Translations under genes and position numbers: made by a program | Notes under the pieces: generated by a model | Databases searched by the model: none | What the model was told of the DNA's origin: nothing | Seen by the model: the letters and a program-made list of their open reading frames with translations, nothing else | Shown here: positions 57,972-64,000 of the stretch, in pieces | Layout: each line of letters opens with the position of its first letter | How positions within the stretch are numbered: position 1 is the first letter of the stretch | Assembly (NCBI GenBank): GCA_038496445.1 | Contig: JALMLS010000455.1 | Coordinates: 868,001 to 932,000, forward strand | Reading direction: 5' to 3' | DNA: 64,000 bases | DNA from: Trichosphaerium sp. ATCC 40318 | Lineage: Eukaryota > Discosea > Flabellinia > Trichosidae

Positions 57972-58843
57972 ATGCTGAGAAAGTCCTCACCGCATTCAGC
58001 TCCTATCACGTGCGTTTATTTCTTAGTTTAGCAGGCTGGATTATTTTTAATAGTATTTTTGATGTAGAAGGAAGAAGAAAAGCCGTCATTCTAAGGGCTC
58101 TAAAAATGATATAGATAGTAGCTGGAGTTTAGCATTAGCTATTCCAAAACAGAGGCAACGTACAATGTCCCTTGGGGACGTTACATTACCTTCTAAGCAA
58201 AAGAGAAGCAGAGACTCAACAGATGAAGTAAAAATAGCTTATGGGATTGTTGAAAAGCTAAAGCGTGAAAAAAGGGCCTTACAATCACGTTTTCTTGACG
58301 TTACCGAAGCTTTGAATAAAGTCCGGAAGGAGAACGCTATTCTTAGAGAACAAGCCGCCAAGTACACGTGATATCAATCAAACATAGCTGCTAACTACTT
58401 ACAGTCACGCTACGGAGTTAAAAGCAGTACACAGAGCAACGAAGGCTGAGCGTAGTAAAGCTTCACGTATTAGGGATGAAAGAGAGGCTCTTGAAGGTGT
58501 TATTGAACATATGAAGCTTACTGAATCATACGGACAGAAAGTTTTGTGTAAGGTAGTAAAACGTCTTTTAGATTTTTGTATTGCATGTGATACTTATTGG
58601 TATTTTTCTAGAATTGCTGTGAGTTGCCTGTTGACGCTATTTATTTGCCTTGCAAGCATGTACAATGTACGTTATATAAAAAGAAGTAACTTAACGGGAC
58701 GGGTTTCTAACTAATTATATAGTTGCTACAAGTGTGCAACACATTCGCATTCAAAAAAGTCAAGATGTCCAGAGTGTTTGCAGTCTGCTACAGTCGAACA
58801 ATTCTTTCCTCATTACCTAAATGACGACCTATCTGTAATGTAA
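57972..58843 (+). CDS. RING-finger protein with coiled coil
   Basis: Exon 1 (MLRKSSPHSAPIT) joins by a GTGCGT...GATGTAG intron to RKKKSRHSKGSKNDIDSSWS, then DEVKIAYGIVEKLKREKRAL, ATELKAVHRATKAERSKASR, and a C-terminal ring: VLCKNCCELPVDAIYLPCKH VQC, then TCYKCATHSHSKKSRCPECL, ending HYLNDDLSVM. The C-x2-C, C-x-H-x2-C, C-x2-C and CPEC spacing fits a C3HC4 RING at the extreme C terminus after a long coiled coil, the layout of several E3 ubiquitin ligases of the MIB/BRE1 style. Five exons, joins in phase. Divergent from the HTD2 gene, with 181 bp between starts. Confidence 0.7.
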
Positions 58844-59005
58844 CTTTACAACAATAAAAAGTGTATTTGTAGTTGCTTGTAAAATAAACTTCGAAGGAGT
58901 AGCGTAGAAGCGAAGATGAAGTGGGTTCAAGCGAATAAAAAAGTCATCACGTGATATCAAAGACTCCGTTAAGTAACAAGAGTCGTTGTTTTTGCTTGAT
59001 AACCT

Positions 59006-60517
59006 ATGAAACGGCAGCTAGAGAATAGCGAGAATGGCAACAAGCCCGTGAAGCGCCTCAAAACAGAAGATAAAGATAGTAATCCTCATATAGCTCAATA
59101 TACATCATGCTTTGGTATAAATGACGAAAGTGATGTTTGTGAACGCGTCGCGAAGCGTGTGCTTATTCTAGGCGATGGTGATTTTTCATGGGCTGTTGAA
59201 GCAAAGAACAAGGTATTCATGCACCAAGACGTTGTTGCTACAGGATACGAGAGCGATAGCATTGTTTTTGTAAAATACGCCACAGCAAAGGCAAATGTTG
59301 ACATATTAAGGTAAGAAGCATTTTTACGCGTACGAAGCGTGTAGGACTTATTTCTGTTTAAAACTAAATAAAAGCGGTGAAAATAACGATAAAATGCTGA
59401 CAACATGCTAGAGAGAAGGAAGTAAAAGTAATACATGGCGTAGACGCTACTAATCTACAACTCGATCAGTTTTCTGATAAATTCGATATAATCGTCTTTA
59501 ACTTCCCTCATCATGACGGAAAAGGTATAAAAAACTACAATAGTACATTTTAAGATTATTCTAGGCAAGATTCACCTCAATAGAGAGCTGTTATTGAAAT
59601 TTTTTAAAAGCGTTCAAAATGTAATGTCGTCTGGCGCCAAGATCCTTGTCGCTCTAGCTCAAGGTCAAGGTGCGTTAAACAAACTCCAAGGGGTGTGATT
59701 GTTAAGATTTCTAACGTTGATGGTAAGGTGGTACGCCAGTGGATAAGCAGAGACCAAAACCAGGTGATCATTGGCAAATAGTTGAACAAGGAGCGATGGT
59801 TTGTTGAAGTCTATGTTATTACTACCTCACAATTTGCTTTTAGGCTGGTCTTGTTCTTATTAAAGTATTACCATTTCCAACTAGCATATTTTGTGATGTA
59901 TATAAACCAACAGGGAGACATGGCACGTGATTTTGTTGACGTAAACGAATTCTTTAAAAACAAGAATTTTTTTGGAAAGAAGTCTTCTTCATGGAACCAG
60001 TTAAAGATTTTTCGGTAAATCGATACCTTTTTCTATTATTTAAAACATTAGGGTAAAAGAAAACACTCATGCACGTTTAATTTTCTACAGCGTCTTGTTT
60101 TTTTTTGTTGTTCTTTTTTAGAATTAATTGCTAAATTTAGGACGTGATTCCTGTTTTCATATCGCAAAGAGTTTGGTACACGTTCTTGTATCTGAAAACC
60201 TCGGCCTTCGTTGTCTATATCCTGGTAAATATAAACACCATATAAGTTTCTATATAAACAGTGGAGAGGTTACAAAAGAATCATTCAAAGAATGGATTAC
60301 AAAAACAGTTTTCAAAAAAAACGTTGTTGGATCACTTACACTCATTGATACATATAAATGTAGAAAATCAGGACGCAATAGCCAAACATATGAGATTATT
60401 TATTGTGGTGAAAATACAGCTGTATCAAAATTAAGCTCTGATTCACTTAATGCATCATTAAGATCTGCCATTAATCTAAGAGATGACTTGGACTTACGAG
60501 ATAGGCTACAGGAGTAG
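59006..60517 (+). CDS. FDXACB1-like protein: DUF2431 methyltransferase fold plus FDX-ACB
   Basis: Start MKRQLENSENGNKPVKRLKT, a basic leader. The N-terminal domain has the DUF2431/BMT5 signatures RVLILGDGDFSWAVE, VVATGYESD, VKVIHGVDATNLQ, DIIVFNFPHHDGKG, ELLLKFFKSVQNVMSSGAKI and GLVLIKVLPFP. BMT5 is the 25S rRNA uridine methyltransferase of yeast. The last exon is an FDX-ACB fold as in the C terminus of PheRS (LYPGKYKHHISFYINSGEVT; VVGSLTLIDTYK; SQTYEIIYCGENTAVS), ending DLDLRDRLQE. The pairing of these two domains is that of animal FDXACB1. At least six exons. The glycine-rich GDGDFS loop would bind S-adenosylmethionine; whether it is an active methyltransferase is not shown. Confidence 0.8.
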
Positions 60518-60761
60518 CCAGCATGCTATTTACGACTTTGGCTGCCCTCAGGATTACATTGATTCTGTAGATACTACTTCTACTGTTCTTGTGAATAAAA
60601 AAAAGTAAAGTGTTTGTTGTTGACTGATAAGTGTAATTACTAAACATTGTACAGTCACAAAGTGCTTGCCTCCTTTGACGAAAATCTAAGCTAGGCTTGA
60701 ACAGTTTGTATATCGTAAAGGATTTCACTTGAAATAACGCCATTGTATTGTAGCGCTAAGC
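60518..60761. other. Intergenic, convergent 3' ends
   Basis: Between the stop of the FDXACB1-like gene and the small minus-strand frames. No gene supported. Confidence 0.35.
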
Positions 60762-60992
60762 CTACTTTGTAAAAGGCCACCATCGATTTGTAGCACGCAC
60801 GTGACTTTCTGCTTGTATACTCACGTGAAGTACTTCATAAGGATACACCAACGGTGTAGCTTGCAGTTGCACAAGGTTACCTATGCTCACAAACCATCCT
60901 GATTTTTCAGGCTTAGCGCTAAAACAAAATAGCGTTATTTCGGGGCAAATCTTGCTAGGAGGTAACAAATACAGCTGCCCCGTTCTTTTCAT
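60762..60992 (-). CDS. Possible small gene downstream of the 109-aa ORF
   Basis: An ATG two bases after the stop of the upstream minus-strand ORF opens MKRTGQLY. A 47-nt GTTACC...TTTTAG intron would join it to FAKPEKSGWFVSIGNLVQLQ and ATPLVYPYEVLH, after which a GTGAGT donor may lead on. The unspliced frame ends at 60762. The fit of splice signals suggests a real coding segment, but the start and downstream exons are unclear. Confidence 0.3.
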   Translation of the reverse strand: MKRTGQLYLLPPSKICPEITLFCFSAKPEKSGWFVSIGNLVQLQATPLVYPYEVLHVSIQAESHVRATNRWWPFTK

Positions 60993-60994
60993 CT

Positions 60995-61327
60995 TTATTT
61001 TACATCTTTTGGTTTGTTATCCTTCATTTGCATGAGAAAGTGTACTCCGCTGGTGCGTGGGTATATTTCGAGCTCCGATACTGTTTTTGAGCCCATGCCG
61101 CTTGCCATTGGTATTATAGCTATTCCTCTGGCCTTATGAGTGCCTGAAGGAGGGATTCCCATTGTTACTCTTATTTTATTATCATCAAAACAAGGCCATT
61201 TTGATTTGTATAGCGTAGATATCTCATTCAGTGTCGTGTTTGGAGTAATATAAAATCCTTTAGACATAGAGCACGAAAGAGGCCCACAATACATCCATTT
61301 CTTATCTTCTTCACCTTTATCAGTCAT
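60995..61327 (-). CDS. Hypothetical protein, 110 aa, single exon
   Basis: Starts MTDKGEEDKKWMYCGPLSCS and continues MSKGFYITPNTTLNEISTLY, WPCFDDNKIRVTMGIPPSG, HKARGIAIIPMASGMGSKTV and SELEIYPRTSGVHFLMQMKD, ending NKPKDVK. Codon use and the even mix of charged and hydrophobic residues look protein-like, and there is no signal peptide or membrane helix. No family recognised. Another frame in the same direction begins two bases after its stop. Confidence 0.45.
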   Translation of the reverse strand: MTDKGEEDKKWMYCGPLSCSMSKGFYITPNTTLNEISTLYKSKWPCFDDNKIRVTMGIPPSGTHKARGIAIIPMASGMGSKTVSELEIYPRTSGVHFLMQMKDNKPKDVK

Positions 61328-62231
61328 TTGTTGTTATTTATGGTTTAAAAATAGTTATTAAATATACATCGTTGCCTTAATTAACAAATATAACTCTTTT
61401 CACTGAACAACGTTAAAACTGATTTTATTTATGTGGATCGCAGAAAAAGTGTGTAAGACTCGCACCGAAAATCAGTAACTGTCGTTTTTACAAACTATGC
61501 TATTTACCCAGTGTTAGAATTAATGTGCTGAAGTGAGTGCGCATAGAAAGCTGAAACTGGGATGTTCCTGTAAGTTACAACATGGAATTGACTGGATTTA
61601 TTGATCCTAACTTACGTGGCTATTAGCTGCTCCGTGTACGATTATTATTGCGTACAGTTTACATACAAACTGTAGGCGGTACATTACGCGATATGAGTTC
61701 TATTGATGGTAATCTGAAAAGATGTGAAGACTCAATAACTTGCAGTTCTGCAATGAAATTACAAATAGTCAACGTATCAATTGTAAATAACGAACACAAA
61801 TAGCTTATGGTGTTCACTGTCCTTATCCATATGAAAGCTAATCAAATACAAACCGTCTAGCATATCTGTATATTTAGTGATCCTAAAAACACAGTTAAAC
61901 AAGGACTTTGTATCTGGCCAGGGACAATAAAGGAACCTTGGAGAACGTATTTTATACCTGTGACTATGTTGTTGTGGTTGCACATGACTTTTTTGTGAGA
62001 AGGTAGACTTGTAATGCAATGTTCCCCTCGCGTCACACATTCACGAGATAGAAAGCGATCGCTTACTAACGCGAAAAGGAACAAAACATACACTTGTACA
62101 CCAATCCAACCTACAGAAACTGTAGACCATTCATGTTTCCGCGTACTTACGTGGATTTTGTTTTTCCATACATAGCAGTGATAGGATCAGTCAAATCTTG
62201 CAGTTTTTAACAGATCAAGAACTAACAAGAT
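61328..62231. other. Intergenic, 0.9 kb, no gene supported
   Basis: Short minus-strand frames at 61777-62093 lack recognisable domains or consistent splice sites. Confidence 0.35.
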
Positions 62232-62368
62232 CAGTCAAGTTAGTCAACTAGGTATTTCGTCAGTAATTGTTCGCTCTGGAAGCACTTTATTCGTGTTGAA
62301 GTACAACCATTGGAGCACTTTTTACGAGAAAAATAACTGACGAAATAAGTAGCTGACTAACTTGACTG
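62232..62368. mobile_element. 137-bp foldback element (MITE-like)
   Basis: The left arm cagtcaagttagtcaactag continues gtatttcgtcagt. The right arm, reversed, reads cagtcaagttagtcagctac then ttatttcgtcagt. The arms cover about 33 bp with few mismatches, and weaker pairing continues toward the centre (gcactttattcg vs gcactttttacg). No coding capacity. It lies about 120 bp outside the inner edge of the copy 3 inverted-repeat arm. Confidence 0.6.
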
Positions 62369-62489
62369 AAACGTACAATATTTCCATTAGCTAAAGTTAC
62401 CGCAAGAATATGTAGCAGTTAAGCCAATACTATAACATGTCCATCAAGAGATTGAAAGTCCGGTATTGAGTCTGTAAAGAGAGTGTTCT

Positions 62490-64000
62490 GTATTCCGATT
62501 TTCTGAAACCGTCAACTCCAGTAAATCAGAAAATCACGTGACAAACAGAAATTAAAACTGGTTATTTGTTTGAGGTGCTATTAGCGGTACGTCTGTAACT
62601 TTTGAACATACACATAGATTCTCAAGGGCTACTTTTATCCCTAAGCGTTGTGAACTTCCCTTTCGTTACATGCGCTCAGCGCGACTAAAACCTAATGACT
62701 GATGCTCTTGTAGAGTTTTCAGCGTTACCTTTAACGAAAACCCTTTTATTACCGCGTTAGATACTTTCAAGGTACTAATGGGGTTTGTTACTACATATTA
62801 ACAACAGACTCAACTTTTTTTTTGCTTGTCGCAGCATCGTTTTCTTCTTTTGCTAATTTTTTCTTTTCTTAGATTCAAAGTCGGGTTTGTAGTCTTCGTT
62901 TTAAACAATGGACAATAGTAAATGCGCTGATGATAATGACACTCTTTTGGTTTATCGTAAGTCGGGTTTTATTTGTCACGTTTGTTGCGTTACAGTTTTT
63001 ATTCATTCTTTGAACGCTAGGTAAAAAACTACTTGTCATCCTTGAAGAGGGTTGTTTTTACACAGGAACTATAAAAAGCTTATCGGGTATCAGACATGGT
63101 AAAGGTATACAAATATGGTACAAACAAGGTGTAGAATACCGACAGAAGGTTAAAATGTACATTGGCCACTATTTAGATGGTAAGATGACAGGGCGTGGAA
63201 AGTTGTATTGGGTTGATGGTAGCACATATGATGGAGACTTCTTGGATGGTAAGATGTCAGGGCATGGAGAGTTGTGCTGGCGAGATGGTAGTAAATACAT
63301 TGGTGACTTTTTAGATGGTATGAGAACAGGTAGTGGAGCGTTTTATTGGCCAGTTGAGAATAATTTTACCTTTGGTTCTTCTCGTTTAAAAAAAGCAATT
63401 GTCTCAACAGACTCTGATTTGAGGAATAAAAAATATGTTGGCAAATTTGTGGATGGCAAGAGTTCAGGCACTGGGAAGATGGTTTTCGTAAATGGAGAGA
63501 TATACGCTGGCGAGTTTTTGGATGGAAGGAGGAGAGATGGTTCTGGAGAGTATTATTGGCCGAGTGGTAAAAAATACAGTGGCAACTTTATCAATAGTGA
63601 GATGTCAGGGTTTGGAGAGTTGTGTTGGCCTAATGGCGACAAGTATATTGGCCAATTTGAGAATGGAAAGAGGAATGGTATTGGAGAGTTTTATTCAGCA
63701 AGTGGATATAAAGAAATAGGGTATTTCTCAAACAATAAGTTTCTTAAAATAGAAGAAGGCAAGATTTCTGGAACACCAAATCAAGACACGTTTGTTAAAA
63801 ACATGAACAGAATGCCATCTATTCGTATCAATTCTAAGGATAAGTCATACGAGGATATTAAAGCTGTGGTGTATGTAGAAAGGAAGTATTTCAAAAAAGT
63901 GATTGACTGGATAACTAGCAAGTGTGAAATTCATATGATTGATTCACCTTTACTAGACGGTTTCAAAATGATAAATTGTAAAGACAGTTATATGTTTATC
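62490..64000. repeat. Large inverted repeat, right arm (continues past window)
   Basis: Reverse complement of 53484-55019. It includes upstream landmarks such as gttgtgaacttccctttcgt and actttcaaggtactaatggg, and the first two exons of copy 3. Copy 3 still matches copy 2 at the window edge, so the repeat extends beyond 64000. Confidence 0.85.
62908..64000 (+). CDS. MORN-Roc-COR-PARP-receiver protein, copy 3 (5' part only)
   Basis: Exon 1 (62908-62956) MDNSKCADDNDTLLVYR joins by a GTAAGT...GCTAG intron to exon 2 (63021 onward), which stays open to the window edge. It encodes KKLLVILEEGCFYTGTIKSL, about eight MORN units (DGKMTGRGKLYWVDGSTYDG) and the start of the linker (VYVERKYFKKVIDWITSKC). 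It is close to copy 2, with in-frame 3-bp insertions (GRRRDGSG vs GRRSGSG; KAVVYVE vs KALYVE) and a divergent spacer (SSRLKKAIVSTDSD). Frame-preserving changes suggest it is still translated. Roc, COR, PARP and receiver parts would lie outside the window and are inferred from copy 2. Confidence 0.75.

Noticed and set aside
61777-62093. Minus-strand frames of 78-87 aa
   Set aside because: No recognisable motif and no consistent splice sites; overlapping frames are equally open.

Overview
The window is nuclear DNA of an intron-rich, AT-rich single-celled eukaryote. Genes are packed tightly on both strands. Introns are mostly about 40-60 nt, and many donors begin GTAC rather than GTAA. Core eukaryotic genes are present: an AP-1 sigma adaptin, a diaphanous-type formin, a two-domain rRNA-methyltransferase-like/FDX-ACB protein, a mitochondrial HTD2-type dehydratase, an MFS sugar transporter and a RING protein. 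I cannot name the lineage; gene content fits a protist (amoeboid, rhizarian or stramenopile-like) better than an animal, plant or true fungus. All gene models below are hand-spliced from the sequence, so exon edges are approximate unless a junction is stated.

Layout. 0-3 kb: the end of an unknown gene, a tRNA-like hairpin and an F-box/LRR gene. 5.5-11.5 kb (-): a very large MORN-Roc-COR-PARP-receiver protein (copy 1). 12.7-20.2 kb (-): a Zn2Cys6 regulator, two secreted proteins and a DWY-repeat protein. 21.4-24.9 kb: a second F-box/LRR gene made of near-identical 129-bp repeats, inverted-repeat elements, and an F-box/MORN_2 gene. 25.5-34.5 kb (+): an MFS sugar transporter, an ankyrin-PARP protein and a secreted glycoside-hydrolase-like protein. 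This block is flanked by two inverted copies of the F-box/MORN_2 gene (23.9 and 35.7 kb). 36.5-41.7 kb: a secreted protein, AP-1 sigma, a tiny zinc-ribbon ORF 47 bp away head to head, and a secreted lectin-mucin-repeat protein. 42.9-48.7 kb (+): a TPR-formin fusion with a class II tRNA-Ser gene inside one intron. 49.2-54.6 kb (-): MORN-Roc-COR-PARP-receiver copy 2. 55.4-61.3 kb: five to six small or medium genes. 62.9 kb to the end (+): copy 3, cut by the window edge.

The most striking content is the MORN-Roco-PARP-receiver family. It joins a GTPase (Roc-COR), an ADP-ribosyltransferase with a complete H-Y-E signature, and a response-regulator-like C-terminal fold behind a long MORN array. Copies 2 and 3 form the arms of a large inverted repeat (53.5-55.0 and 62.5-64.0 kb). 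A separate ankyrin-PARP gene lies between copies 1 and 2. The neighbourhood is also rich in F-box proteins whose C-terminal repeats (LRR, MORN_2) are expanding and duplicating. This looks like a rapidly evolving recognition/signalling region, but function is inference only.
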